This document shows, one piece after another, positions 35,478 to 44,355 of a stretch of DNA of 64,000 nucleotides. Below the pieces are notes generated by a model. It saw only the letters and a program-made list of their open reading frames with translations. It ran no database searches and was not told where the DNA came from. The DNA is taken from positions 186,001-250,000 of the forward strand of contig NZ_PJRT01000009.1 of assembly GCF_002858935.1 (NCBI RefSeq), given 5' to 3'. Each line of letters opens with the position of its first letter. The stretch's first letter is position 1. The position numbers and the translations under genes were made by a program. Source of the DNA: Pantoea endophytica. GTDB taxonomy: Bacteria; Pseudomonadota; Gammaproteobacteria; Enterobacterales; Enterobacteriaceae.

Positions 35478-35493
35478 TGTTATTATTCTAACA
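35478..35493. promoter_or_regulatory. DeoR-type operator O2
   Basis: TGTTATTATTCTAACA matches TGTTAGAATTCTAACA at 14 of 16 positions. It is 109 bases from O1, centre to centre, and about 204 bases upstream of the regulator start, so it could serve autoregulation and DNA looping. The remaining sequence of 35337-35696 is promoter DNA with no gene. Confidence 0.75.
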
Positions 35494-35696
35494 ATGAAAC
35501 AACATTGAGAATCAGAGCGAAGCGGCTTGAGAGCAACACGTTGGCGGCATTGCATGAGGTTTGCGGGCCGATCTCATTACAGGTAAGATTGAAAACTGGC
35601 CTGCTGGATACGTCGCAAATCATTAAAATATGTGAGATTTATCGTGATTTTTGACCAGGCCACTTCGACTTCAGGATTAATTACGCAGAGATGATC

Positions 35697-36467
35697 ATGG
35701 AAACCCGGCGCGACGAACGTATTCACAAGTTGGCTCAGGCGCTGAAACGCACCGATAAACTGCACCTGAAAGACGCGGCGCAGCTGCTGGGTGTGTCGGA
35801 AATGACCATTCGCCGCGATCTCACTGAACCGGCTTCAACCGTGGTGCTGCTGGGCGGCTATATCGTCAGCGATCCGAAAAGCCACGCCGGACACTATTTC
35901 ATCTCCGATCAGCACGGTCAGAACGCCGCACGCAAACAGCGCCTGGCGCAGGCTGCTGCGGATCTGATCAGTGAAAATGACACGGTATTTTTTGATTGCG
36001 GCACCACGCTGCCGTACATCGTAGATGCGATTCCTGACACCTTGCCGTTCACCGCCATCTGCTGCGCGATGAACACTTTCCTGGCGTTGAAAGAGAAACC
36101 GGCCTGCAACGTGATCCTGAGCGGCGGTGAGTTCCACGCCGATAACGCGCTGTTCACGCCGATTGGCGCGCATTCGATCCTCGACGATCTCTGCCCGACG
36201 CTGGCGTTTATTTCGGCGGCAGGTATCGATCAGGAACAGGGCGCCACCTGCTACAACATTAACGAGCTGGCGATGAAGCACCACGCGATGCTGCGCGCAC
36301 GTCAGCGCGTGCTGGTGGCGGACAGCAGTAAATTTGGCAAAGTGCTGCCCGCGCGTATCGGTGAATTGCGCCGTTTTGATTTGCTGGTCAGCGATAGCGC
36401 ACCCGAACCGGCGCTGAAGAGCTGGCTGGCACAACAGAATATTCCGCTGCGATTGCCTAAAGCTTAG
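35697..36467 (+). CDS. DeoR-family repressor of deoxyribose genes (DeoR/DeoQ)
   Basis: Repressor of 256 aa, divergent from deoK. The ATG at 35697 gives the DeoR-like N-terminus METRRDERIHKLAQAL; a start two codons earlier is less likely. The helix-turn-helix is HLKDAAQLLGVSEMTIRRDL, nearly identical to E. coli DeoR, and the sugar-phosphate-binding domain contains FFDCGTTLPYIVDAI and the C-terminal VLVADSSKFGKV. Effector in DeoR is deoxyribose-5-phosphate, the DeoK product, which closes a simple induction loop. I cannot tell DeoR from the Salmonella paralogue DeoQ by sequence alone. Confidence 0.85.
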   Translation: METRRDERIHKLAQALKRTDKLHLKDAAQLLGVSEMTIRRDLTEPASTVVLLGGYIVSDPKSHAGHYFISDQHGQNAARKQRLAQAAADLISENDTVFFDCGTTLPYIVDAIPDTLPFTAICCAMNTFLALKEKPACNVILSGGEFHADNALFTPIGAHSILDDLCPTLAFISAAGIDQEQGATCYNINELAMKHHAMLRARQRVLVADSSKFGKVLPARIGELRRFDLLVSDSAPEPALKSWLAQQNIPLRLPKA

Positions 36468-36500
36468 AATTCCTCTGTTTCTATTACCGGGAAACAAAAC

Positions 36501-36626
36501 CAGACCCTAAATACTTCGTGTTGCAGGAAGGCGGCAAGTGGGTTCATCCCCAGGAGCATACATTAGTATGTGACTGGGGTGGACACACGCAGCCAACGCA
36601 CCTGCAGCGCGAAGTATGACGGGTAT
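36501..36626. repeat. ERIC element
   Basis: About 126 bases matching the enterobacterial repetitive intergenic consensus: TTGCAGGAAGGCGGCAAG, ATCCCCAGGAGC, GTGACTGGGGT, CAGCCAACGCAC and GAAGTATGACGGGTAT occur in the right order. Left and right ends form an imperfect inverted repeat. Sited between the DeoR-type gene and ettA, in the only space before ettA (232 bases). Confidence 0.92.
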
Positions 36627-36699
36627 GAATAAAGGGTGAAAACAGCTAAACTTCTGTACCTAAAGTTCATAACTCACAGACCAAAAGGCTCAATACAAC

Positions 36700-38367
36700 G
36701 TGGCTCAATTCGTCTATAGCATGCATCGCGTCGGCAAGGTCGTTCCGCCGAAGCGTCACATCCTGAAGAATATTTCTCTTAGCTTCTTCCCTGGAGCAAA
36801 AATCGGTGTACTCGGCCTGAACGGCTCGGGTAAATCGACGCTGCTGCGCATCATGGCCGGTATCGATACCGATATCGAAGGGGAAGCACGCCCACAGCCG
36901 GGCATCAATGTGGGTTATCTGCCGCAGGAACCGCAGTTGAACCCGGAGCACACCGTGCGTGAATCCGTTGAAGAAGCGGTATCCGAAGTGGTTGGCGCGC
37001 TGAAGCGCCTCGACGAAGTGTATGCGCTGTATGCCGATCCCGATGCGGATTTCGACAAGCTGGCCGCTGAACAGGGCCGTCTGGAAGAAGTGATCCAGGC
37101 GCACGATGGTCACAACCTCGATACCCAGCTGAACCGTGCCGCCGACGCGATGCGTCTGCCAGACTGGGACGCCAAAATCGCTACCCTTTCCGGTGGTGAG
37201 CGCCGCCGCGTTGCGCTGTGCCGTCTGCTGCTGGAAAAGCCAGACATGCTGCTGCTCGATGAACCGACCAACCACCTGGATGCCGAATCCGTGGCGTGGC
37301 TCGAGCGCTTCCTGCACGACTTCGAAGGGACCGTTGTGGCGATCACGCATGACCGTTACTTCCTGGATAACGTGGCTGGCTGGATTCTGGAACTGGACCG
37401 CGGTGAAGGTATTCCGTGGGAAGGTAACTACTCTTCCTGGCTGGAGCAAAAAGATCAGCGTCTGGCGCAGGAAGCTTCTTCTGAAGCGGCGCGTCGCAAA
37501 TCTATCGAGAAAGAGCTGGAGTGGGTGCGTCAAGGCGCGAAAGGCCGTCAGTCGAAGGGCAAAGCCCGTCTGGCACGCTTTGAAGAGCTGAACAACACCG
37601 ATTACCAGAAGCGTAACGAAACCAACGAACTCTTCATTCCACCTGGCGCTCGCCTCGGCGACAAAGTGCTGGAAGTGACCAACCTGAAGAAATCGTATGG
37701 CGATCGCGTGCTGATCGACGATCTGACCTTCTCTGTACCGAAAGGCGCAATTGTTGGCATCATCGGTCCGAACGGCGCGGGTAAATCTACGCTGTTCCGC
37801 ATGATGTCAGGTCAGGAGCAACCGGATTCCGGCACCATCGAGCTGGGCGAAACCGTCAAGCTGGCGTCAGTTGATCAGTTCCGTGACGCGATGGACAATT
37901 CCAAAACCGTGTTTGAAGAAGTGTCTGGCGGTCAGGACATTATGCGCGTTGGCAACACCGAGATGCCAAGCCGTGCTTACGTTGGTCGCTTCAACTTCAA
38001 AGGCACCGATCAGGGCAAACGCGTGGGTGAGCTGTCAGGGGGTGAGCGCGGTCGTCTGCACCTTGCCAAGCTGCTGCAAGTCGGCGGTAACCTGCTGCTG
38101 CTCGATGAACCTACCAACGACCTCGACATAGAAACTCTGCGCGCGCTGGAAAACGCCCTGCTGGAATTCCCGGGCTGTGCCATGGTGATCTCGCATGACC
38201 GTTGGTTCCTCGACCGTATCGCCACCCACATCATCGATTATCAGGATGAAGGCAAGGTGGAGTTCTTCGAAGGTAACTTTACCGAGTACGAAGAGTACAA
38301 GAAACGCACCCTCGGCGCCGACGCGCTCGAGCCGAAGCGTATCAAGTACAAGCGTATGGCGAAGTAA
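36700..38367 (+). CDS. ettA: Energy-dependent translational throttle protein EttA
   Basis: ABC-F ATPase that binds the ribosomal E site and gates the first elongation step according to ATP level. The protein is 555 aa, as in E. coli, with a GTG start giving [19 protein letters not shown]. Two nucleotide-binding domains are complete: Walker [10 protein letters not shown] and GPNGAGKST, signatures [15 protein letters not shown] and [15 protein letters not shown], Walker [13 protein letters not shown] and [12 protein letters not shown]. The arm and interdomain linker ([20 protein letters not shown]) are present. An ERIC element lies upstream. Confidence 0.97.
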   Translation: MAQFVYSMHRVGKVVPPKRHILKNISLSFFPGAKIGVLGLNGSGKSTLLRIMAGIDTDIEGEARPQPGINVGYLPQEPQLNPEHTVRESVEEAVSEVVGALKRLDEVYALYADPDADFDKLAAEQGRLEEVIQAHDGHNLDTQLNRAADAMRLPDWDAKIATLSGGERRRVALCRLLLEKPDMLLLDEPTNHLDAESVAWLERFLHDFEGTVVAITHDRYFLDNVAGWILELDRGEGIPWEGNYSSWLEQKDQRLAQEASSEAARRKSIEKELEWVRQGAKGRQSKGKARLARFEELNNTDYQKRNETNELFIPPGARLGDKVLEVTNLKKSYGDRVLIDDLTFSVPKGAIVGIIGPNGAGKSTLFRMMSGQEQPDSGTIELGETVKLASVDQFRDAMDNSKTVFEEVSGGQDIMRVGNTEMPSRAYVGRFNFKGTDQGKRVGELSGGERGRLHLAKLLQVGGNLLLLDEPTNDLDIETLRALENALLEFPGCAMVISHDRWFLDRIATHIIDYQDEGKVEFFEGNFTEYEEYKKRTLGADALEPKRIKYKRMAK

Positions 38368-38380
38368 GTCTGTTGCTGTG

Positions 38381-38408
38381 AAAAAGGCGCCATTAGGCGC
38401 CTTTTTTT
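38381..38408. terminator. Bidirectional terminator ettA/nadR
   Basis: GGCGCC (38386-38391) pairs with GGCGCC (38396-38401) around ATTA; five A precede and seven T follow, so it works in both directions for the convergent genes. Confidence 0.85.
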
Positions 38409-38417
38409 ATGGCTGAA

Positions 38418-39644
38418 TCAGCTGCCCAGCATCTGCTTTACTAACTCGACACAACGCAGGAAGCGCGTGTCATAGTCATCTTCTTTAACGTGCACAAACT
38501 CGATATTGTTTTCACGCAGCATGGTGATCAGCATGGTCTGGAACTCGCGACGATCCATTGAGCTGCCGAGGCTGCGCAATCCATCCGCTACCCAGGGCAC
38601 GTTGTTTTCCAGCAAAATCACCAGGTCGAAACGGTATTCATCAATTAACGCCTGCACAAACGGGTGCTCGCGACCTTCGTACTTGAGGCAAAACGCCTGC
38701 GTAGTGATGAAATCGGTATCGATAAAGGCGACTTTACTGGCGTACTTCACCGCGAAGTCGATGTACTGGGCCTGACCGAGCGCGATTTTGTCGTAGTCGG
38801 AATATTGCAGCGCCATCTCGTCGCCACCGAGGTGCGAGAAGACATAATCGCGGCCATATTCCCATGCGCTGGTGGTGTTGAAGATGTTCGCCAGCTTGTT
38901 CACCAGCGTTGATTTGCCGCTCGACTCGCCGCCCAGCACCGCCACGGTGCGCACGAAGAACGGCTTCACTTCGGTCGGAATATATTCCCAGTAGCGGAAT
39001 GGATCCTGACGAATCTGCCCGCCGCTGATGTTCATAAAGGATCGATTGGGATCGATCACCACCGCTGGAATGCCGAGGTGCTGCTCATACATCGCGGCAT
39101 CGGCTTCTTCACTGGTGTAGATACAATTCGGCTCAATGCCCTGCTCAGCCAGAAAGGTTTTGACGCCGCCGCTCCACACATCCCAGCCGTGCGGATAAGG
39201 TTCAATGCCCTCTTCATCAAACGAATGGATGCGGATGTTTTTCTGGTATTTGAAGGTTTGCAGCAACCAGCGTAGTCGATCGCTGATGGTCGGCTGCTGC
39301 GACATGGCGCTGTTTTCAAACAGTTCACGATCGCGCGGCTCGTCGTGGCCCATGATGATATGCAGCTCATCCACCTGACTGCAGGCGCGCTGGATTAAAT
39401 ATATGTGGCCGGTATGCAGCGGATAAAATTTCCCGAACACCACGCCAACGGTTTTATCGCGGCGCGGAAATTCCAGGCCAAGAAAACGGTGCAGCGCTTC
39501 CAGCTTCTGCGCGCTCGGGCTTTTAATTTTGGCGTTGAGCAGCTGGCTTAAGTAGCCTTTGGTCATTCCGCTGGCGTCGGCAACCTGCTGCAGCGTGTGG
39601 CCTTGCTGGCGAATGGCTGTTTTCAGGTAGTCAAACGATGACAT
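38418..39644 (-). CDS. nadR: Trifunctional NAD regulator NadR
   Basis: Transcription repressor of NAD synthesis genes, NMN adenylyltransferase and ribosylnicotinamide kinase in one 408-residue protein (E. coli 410). The N-terminal helix-turn-helix is LQQVADASGMTKGYLSQLLN. The adenylyltransferase part begins near residue 66 with VGVVFGKFYPLHTGHI and has the ISGGQIRQDPFRYW motif; the kinase part has Walker A LGGESSGKSTLVNKL. All three domains look intact. Monocistronic, with a short palindromic repeat region separating it from radA upstream. Confidence 0.95.
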   Translation of the reverse strand: MSSFDYLKTAIRQQGHTLQQVADASGMTKGYLSQLLNAKIKSPSAQKLEALHRFLGLEFPRRDKTVGVVFGKFYPLHTGHIYLIQRACSQVDELHIIMGHDEPRDRELFENSAMSQQPTISDRLRWLLQTFKYQKNIRIHSFDEEGIEPYPHGWDVWSGGVKTFLAEQGIEPNCIYTSEEADAAMYEQHLGIPAVVIDPNRSFMNISGGQIRQDPFRYWEYIPTEVKPFFVRTVAVLGGESSGKSTLVNKLANIFNTTSAWEYGRDYVFSHLGGDEMALQYSDYDKIALGQAQYIDFAVKYASKVAFIDTDFITTQAFCLKYEGREHPFVQALIDEYRFDLVILLENNVPWVADGLRSLGSSMDRREFQTMLITMLRENNIEFVHVKEDDYDTRFLRCVELVKQMLGS

Positions 39645-39689
39645 TTAGTGCCTCCTGCGTGGAATAAAGGGCGGTGCGGCCTTTAAGAC

Positions 39690-39741
39690 GGTGCGCATAA
39701 ATGCGCACCCTACAAACGTAGGGTCGGCATTCATGCCGACC
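39690..39741. repeat. BIME-like double hairpin between radA and nadR
   Basis: Hairpin GGTGCGCAT/ATGCGCACC (39690-39709) is joined by CTAC-AAAC-GTAG to hairpin GGTCGGCAT/ATGCCGACC (39722-39741). Arms are perfect and differ from each other by compensated changes. Related cores occur at 49192-49233 and 52096-52123. Confidence 0.7.
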
Positions 39742-39749
39742 GGTAAAAC

Positions 39750-41135
39750 TTACAACTCATCCAGAATCGCTAACGCATCCGCCAGCTTCTTTGCGCTGTA
39801 CACCTTCATCCCTTCGACCGGTTTCTTCGGTGCATTACCGGCCGGGACGATGGCGCGCTTAAAGCCGTGTTTCGCCGCTTCGGAAATGCGCTCCTGGCCG
39901 CTTGGCACCGGGCGAATTTCACCGGCAAGGCCCACTTCACCAAAGATCACCAGATCCTGCGGTAGCGGACGATCGCGGAAGCTCGATACCATCGCCATCA
40001 GCAGCGCCAAATCGACGCTGGTTTCGGTGACTTTTACGCCGCCGACCACGTTAACGAACACATCCTGATCCGCCATCTGCAAGCCGCCGTGGCGATGCAG
40101 TACCGCTAACAGGATTGCCAGGCGATTCTGCTCCAGACCCACCGCGACGCGGCGTGGGTTGCCCATCATCGAATGGTCCACCAGCGCCTGAATCTCGACC
40201 AGCAGCGGACGCGTACCTTCCCACAGCACCATCACCGAACTGCCCGAGGTGATCTCATCACCGCGTGACAGGAAGATGGCCGACGGATTGCTGACTTCGC
40301 GCATGCCTTGTTCGGTCATGGCGAACACGCCCAGCTCATTCACCGCGCCAAAGCGGTTTTTATGGCTGCGTAAGGTGCGGAAACGGGAATCAGCGTCGCC
40401 ATCCAGCATCACCGAACAGTCGATACAGTGTTCCAGCACTTTCGGGCCGGCCAGCGAACCGTCTTTGGTGACGTGACCGACCATGATGATCGCCACGCCG
40501 CGCGTTTTGGCGAAGCGTGTCAGGTAGGCGGCCGTTTCACGCACCTGCGCTACGCTGCCCGGCGAGGATTGGATCTCCGCCATGTGCATTACCTGAATCG
40601 AGTCGATCACCATCAATTTCGGCTGCTCCTGCTCGGCGATCAGGCAGATCTGCTCGATGCTGGTTTCCGACAACATATTGAGATTTTCGGTCGGTAATCC
40701 CAGACGATGGGCGCGCATCGCCACCTGTTGCAGTGACTCTTCGCCGGTGACATACAGGGTTTTCATCCCTTCTGCCAACTTGCACATCACCTGCAGCAGC
40801 AGCGTCGATTTACCGGCACCCGGATTACCACCAATTAAGATGGCGCTGCCCGGCACCACGCCGCCGCCCAATACGCGATCGAACTCTTTGAAACTGGTTG
40901 AGAAACGCGGCAGGGCTTCGAGGCTGATCTCCGACAGCTTCTGCACGCGGCTAACGCCCGCGTTGCCGCCGGCATAACCGCTCAGGCGCTCATTACGCGC
41001 CGCCGCAGGCGAGGCGGCAATGCGCACCTCGGTGATGGTGTTCCACGCATGGCAGGCGCTGCATTGCCCCTGCCAGCGCGGATAATCAGCGCCGCATTCG
41101 TTACAAACGAAGGCGCGTTTTGCCGCTTTGGCCAA
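39750..41135 (-). CDS. radA: DNA repair protein RadA
   Basis: RecA-like branch-migration factor for homologous recombination. The 461-residue protein (E. coli 460) has the N-terminal C4 zinc finger CNECGADYPRWQGQCSAC, Walker A GGNPGAGKST, the KNRFG motif in RSHKNRFGAVNELG, and a C-terminal Lon-like domain (about 300-461) with LQMADQDVFVNVVGGVKV. It is 13 bases downstream of serB and probably co-transcribed with it. Confidence 0.97.
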   Translation of the reverse strand: MAKAAKRAFVCNECGADYPRWQGQCSACHAWNTITEVRIAASPAAARNERLSGYAGGNAGVSRVQKLSEISLEALPRFSTSFKEFDRVLGGGVVPGSAILIGGNPGAGKSTLLLQVMCKLAEGMKTLYVTGEESLQQVAMRAHRLGLPTENLNMLSETSIEQICLIAEQEQPKLMVIDSIQVMHMAEIQSSPGSVAQVRETAAYLTRFAKTRGVAIIMVGHVTKDGSLAGPKVLEHCIDCSVMLDGDADSRFRTLRSHKNRFGAVNELGVFAMTEQGMREVSNPSAIFLSRGDEITSGSSVMVLWEGTRPLLVEIQALVDHSMMGNPRRVAVGLEQNRLAILLAVLHRHGGLQMADQDVFVNVVGGVKVTETSVDLALLMAMVSSFRDRPLPQDLVIFGEVGLAGEIRPVPSGQERISEAAKHGFKRAIVPAGNAPKKPVEGMKVYSAKKLADALAILDEL

Positions 41136-41148
41136 ATCAAATCCTCAG

Positions 41149-42126
41149 TTAACGCTCTTCGTGAATCAGGCTGCCGGTCAGGATGCAGAACACACCCATC
41201 AGGTCAGCATGACGGATGATGATTTCCGTCTGCTCATTCACTTTAGGTTTAGCATGATAGGCGATACCCAGCGCCGCGGTTTTAATCATCGGCAGATCGT
41301 TGGCACCATCGCCAATCGCCACGGTTTGTTCCGGCGCAATTTCAAAGCGCTGTGCCAGATCGTTCAGGGTATCGGCTTTAAATTGGGCGTCGACAATTTG
41401 TCCCAGCACCTGGCCGGTTAGCTTGCCGTCGCGAATTTCCAGCTCGTTGGCCACCGCCGCGGCTAAATGCAGCGTCTGGCGCAAATAGTCGGCATAGAAG
41501 GTAAAGCCGCCCGAGGCGATCGCCACCTGCCAGCCCAGCGCCTGCAGCTTCTGCACCAGCGTGGTTAAGCCTGGCATCAGCGGCAGCGCATCGCGCACTT
41601 GCATCAGGATATTGGCATCGGCGCCCGCCAGGGTGCCGACGCGCTCGCGCAGGCTGGCTTTGAAATCCAGCTCGCCGCGCATCGCGCGCTCGGTGACTTC
41701 CGCCACCTGCTCGCCGCAACCCGCCAGTTTGGCGATCTCATCGATGCACTCAATCTGGATCGCGGTGGAATCCATGTCCATCACCAGCAAACCTGGCGTT
41801 TTCAGATGCGGGATTTTGCCGAGCGGTGCCACATCAAAACCGGCTTCATGCGCCAGTTTGCTGGCGCGCGGCGTCAGCGAGCCTGCCAGACGTATCACCT
41901 GATACTCATCGACATTCCAGGCGCTGACGATCACCATCGCCGCCCCCAGCTTATGCTGATAATCGGTGAGTTTTTGTTTATCGAGCCCGCGCCCATACAG
42001 CAACCAGCCAGTCCGACCAGCACGGTAATCCAGCGGCATCACTTCATCACCGCTGAGGGAAAGGGGTAAACCCGGCCAAAGTGAAACATCGGCGGGCAGA
42101 TCGCACCAGGTAAGACGATTTGGCAT
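41149..42126 (-). CDS. serB: Phosphoserine phosphatase
   Basis: Haloacid-dehalogenase phosphatase that makes serine from phosphoserine. I use the ATG at 42126 (325 aa; E. coli 322), giving MPNRLTWCDLPADVSLWPG, rather than an earlier in-frame start. The catalytic DxDxT-type motif is VMDMDSTAIQIEC, the conserved serine loop is VAIASGGFTF, and AIGDGANDLPMI holds the Mg-binding aspartates. The upstream part (about 1-100) is the amino-acid-binding cap found in enterobacterial SerB. Confidence 0.95.
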   Translation of the reverse strand: MPNRLTWCDLPADVSLWPGLPLSLSGDEVMPLDYRAGRTGWLLYGRGLDKQKLTDYQHKLGAAMVIVSAWNVDEYQVIRLAGSLTPRASKLAHEAGFDVAPLGKIPHLKTPGLLVMDMDSTAIQIECIDEIAKLAGCGEQVAEVTERAMRGELDFKASLRERVGTLAGADANILMQVRDALPLMPGLTTLVQKLQALGWQVAIASGGFTFYADYLRQTLHLAAAVANELEIRDGKLTGQVLGQIVDAQFKADTLNDLAQRFEIAPEQTVAIGDGANDLPMIKTAALGIAYHAKPKVNEQTEIIIRHADLMGVFCILTGSLIHEER

Positions 42127-42233
42127 TACAGCTCCTGTAGGGACAACAAAACCACGCAAGAGGCTACCTTGTCTGCGCGGGTTCTGGCAACATAATTGCC
42201 AGCCTTTCTGCTGTTACATCACACGGGTTTCTG

Positions 42234-42914
42234 ATGGTTAAAACCGCACTGAAATTTCGCCTGCATCGCACGGTGATTGTTCTTATCTCGCTGGCTCTGT
42301 TAGTGGTTCTGATGCAAGGCGCATCCTGGTTTAGCCTCGGCCATCAAATGGCTCGCTCTGAACAAGTGGAAGAACTGGCGCGCACGTTGACCAAACAGGT
42401 GGCGTTTAGCCTTAAACCGTTGATGGATAACAGCGACGATAACCGCACGCAGATTGCCGCCATCCTCAATCAGATGACCGACAACAGCCGCATTCTTGAT
42501 GCTTCCGTCTACGCCGATGATGGCAGCCTGGTGGCGCACAGCGGCGAAAGCATTAATGTGCGTGATCGGCTGTCGCTGGATGGCAAACGCGCTGGTAGCT
42601 ACTTCAACCATCAAATTGTGCAGCCGCTGGAAGGCAAAGATGGCCCGCAAGGTTTCCTGCGCGTCACGCTGGATACTCACGTGCTGGTGACGGAATCACG
42701 TCAGGTGGATAACACCACCAACATCCTGCGCCTGATGATGTTACTGGCGCTGGCCATCGGCATTATCCTGACGCGCACCCTGCTGCGCGACCGTCGCACC
42801 CGCTGGCAGCAATCGCCGTTCCTGCTAACGGCGAGCCGCACGGTGAAAGAGGATAAAGAGAAAGAGCAAGAAGAGGCGGCGGCGGCAACCACAGAGACTG
42901 AAAAAGAGCGTTAA
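42234..42914 (+). CDS. ytjB: Membrane protein YtjB (Smp)
   Basis: Inner-membrane protein of unknown function, 226 aa (E. coli YtjB 214). A transmembrane helix (VIVLISLALLVVLMQGASWF, from about residue 14) is followed by a periplasmic domain with SRILDASVYADDGSLVAHSG and RDRLSLDGKRAGSYFNHQ, then a second helix near residues 160-180. The C-terminus is a charged Glu/Lys tail (KEDKEKEQEEAAAAT) facing the cytoplasm. Divergent from serB as in E. coli; its stop overlaps the convergent yjjJ stop by four bases. Confidence 0.88.
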   Translation: MVKTALKFRLHRTVIVLISLALLVVLMQGASWFSLGHQMARSEQVEELARTLTKQVAFSLKPLMDNSDDNRTQIAAILNQMTDNSRILDASVYADDGSLVAHSGESINVRDRLSLDGKRAGSYFNHQIVQPLEGKDGPQGFLRVTLDTHVLVTESRQVDNTTNILRLMMLLALAIGIILTRTLLRDRRTRWQQSPFLLTASRTVKEDKEKEQEEAAAATTETEKER

Positions 42915-44233
42915 GCCATTTTATACATTGTTACTTCCATCGCTTCCAGTTGCTGTAATGCCTGCCCGGCAATGCTGCGGAAGTTCGCGCTAAACGCAGC
43001 ATCCTCTGCAATCGCCTGCCAGTAGATTTTCGCCATAGCGCTGGCAGCGCGCCACACGGCGCCTGGCAGCGCGAAATCCAGCGTCAGTTTGACTTCATCG
43101 CGCATGTGCCCCTGAGAATTGGGCGCCAGCGCCATCGGCAGCATGTCGTAAGCCGGTGTCAGGCTGAAACGTTCTTCATCAGTAAAGAAAGACAGATTGC
43201 CCGCGTGCATGTCGCTATTGGCAATCAGTCGTCCAAACGCCCACTGCAAAGTCCCGCGTTCAACCGCTACCGCATCAACACGTTGCTGACGCTGCAACTC
43301 ACGCAGCGCATCCGGCCAGTGTTGTTGATGGCCGATAAACTCTGCGCTTACCGCTTCTAATGAACTCATGCAGCGTCGACCCCGTTGATGAATGCGATCA
43401 AAACGCTGCACTTCGAGGAACAATTGTCCTTCACTATCAATCAGCTGGCTATGTGCGGCAGGCAATCCCGCCGCCAGTAAATGTTGCAACGCCAGATGCT
43501 CCGCGCGTAACAAATCACGCCAGCGCTCAGCATTATCACTTTGACGGGCGACGGTAAATTTCACCAGACAATGACGATCGCCATTCGCCGTTGCGGCATA
43601 GCACAGGAATTTCGGTTGTTCGCCGCCAGCCGATGAGCCCGGTTCATCGCCGCTCAGCGCCTGTTGTGCCATCAGCGGATAACGCGCGATTTTTTGCGCC
43701 TCGCTGATGGCTTGCGGTGCGGGCTGTTGCAGCCAACGCTGGTATGTCATGTCGCCAACAATAAAAGCGCCCGGCATATCGATGCCGCCGCTTGCCAGCG
43801 CCATCAGGCACTGCTCATCACTCCAGAGACGAATATCATCCGTCAGCCCGAGCTGTGGCGCGTATTCACGGCCCCATTGTCGGCCCAGAAAACCTTGCGG
43901 ACGCATCTCCTGCAGGAACCACGGTAAGCCGTCATAAAAGCGGCCTTGATCGTGCTGGTCCAGATGCAGACAACTGCCCTGCGGCCAGGTTGGCAAAAGG
44001 ATGCCAGCGGGCGATGCCTGGCCTTCAGCAGAAATACGATACAGCGGGAAGCGGCTTTCACCCCGGATGGGCCGCAGCAACGCATAACGCGTCGCGCGCG
44101 CTTTGCCCCATTTGATAATCTGCGGCTGCTGACGCAGTTGGCGTGAAAGCGTGGCCTGGCTGATATGCAATCGAGCCAGCAGATCCGCCGCGCTAAGCGG
44201 TCCTTCCAGCAGCAAACTTTGTAGCTCAGCCAT
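42911..44233 (-). CDS. yjjJ: HipA-family kinase YjjJ (HipH-like)
   Basis: HipA-type serine/threonine kinase, 440 aa, with an N-terminal helix-turn-helix (LLARLHISQATLSRQLRQQ) in place of a separate HipB antitoxin. Catalytic elements are visible: ANSDMHAGNLSF (Asp/His/Asn loop) and AYDMLPM (metal aspartate). The ATP-binding SAGGEQPKFLCY segment is also present. I prefer the ATG at 44233, with AAGG 8 bases upstream, over a GTG at 44242. Three tandem 12-bp repeats lie directly upstream (44249-44284). The E. coli homologue is a toxic HipA-like protein; the target here is unknown. Confidence 0.85.
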   Translation of the reverse strand: MAELQSLLLEGPLSAADLLARLHISQATLSRQLRQQPQIIKWGKARATRYALLRPIRGESRFPLYRISAEGQASPAGILLPTWPQGSCLHLDQHDQGRFYDGLPWFLQEMRPQGFLGRQWGREYAPQLGLTDDIRLWSDEQCLMALASGGIDMPGAFIVGDMTYQRWLQQPAPQAISEAQKIARYPLMAQQALSGDEPGSSAGGEQPKFLCYAATANGDRHCLVKFTVARQSDNAERWRDLLRAEHLALQHLLAAGLPAAHSQLIDSEGQLFLEVQRFDRIHQRGRRCMSSLEAVSAEFIGHQQHWPDALRELQRQQRVDAVAVERGTLQWAFGRLIANSDMHAGNLSFFTDEERFSLTPAYDMLPMALAPNSQGHMRDEVKLTLDFALPGAVWRAASAMAKIYWQAIAEDAAFSANFRSIAGQALQQLEAMEVTMYKMA

Positions 44234-44248
44234 TGCCGCCACCTTGCC

Positions 44249-44284
44249 TGATGAATAGATTGATGAATAGATTCATGCATAGAT
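44249..44284. repeat. Tandem 12-bp repeats upstream of yjjJ
   Basis: TGATGAATAGAT (44249-44260), an exact second copy (44261-44272) and a diverged third TCATGCATAGAT (44273-44284). Within them ATGAAT-AG-ATTCAT is a palindrome. One more GATGAATAGAT occurs at 44341-44351. They occupy the promoter/leader zone of yjjJ and could be an operator. Confidence 0.7.
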
Positions 44285-44292
44285 AATAACAT

Positions 44293-44317
44293 AAAAAAAA
44301 GCCCGCACAGCGGGCTT
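44293..44317 (-). terminator. Terminator of holD-rimI-yjjG
   Basis: On the minus strand AAGCCCGC (44317-44310) pairs with GCGGGCTT (44306-44299) around a 3-base loop, followed by a run of T. It lies after the yjjG stop and before yjjJ. Confidence 0.8.
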
Positions 44318-44355
44318 CTCAGCATCATCACGATGGTAACGATGAATAGATACTT

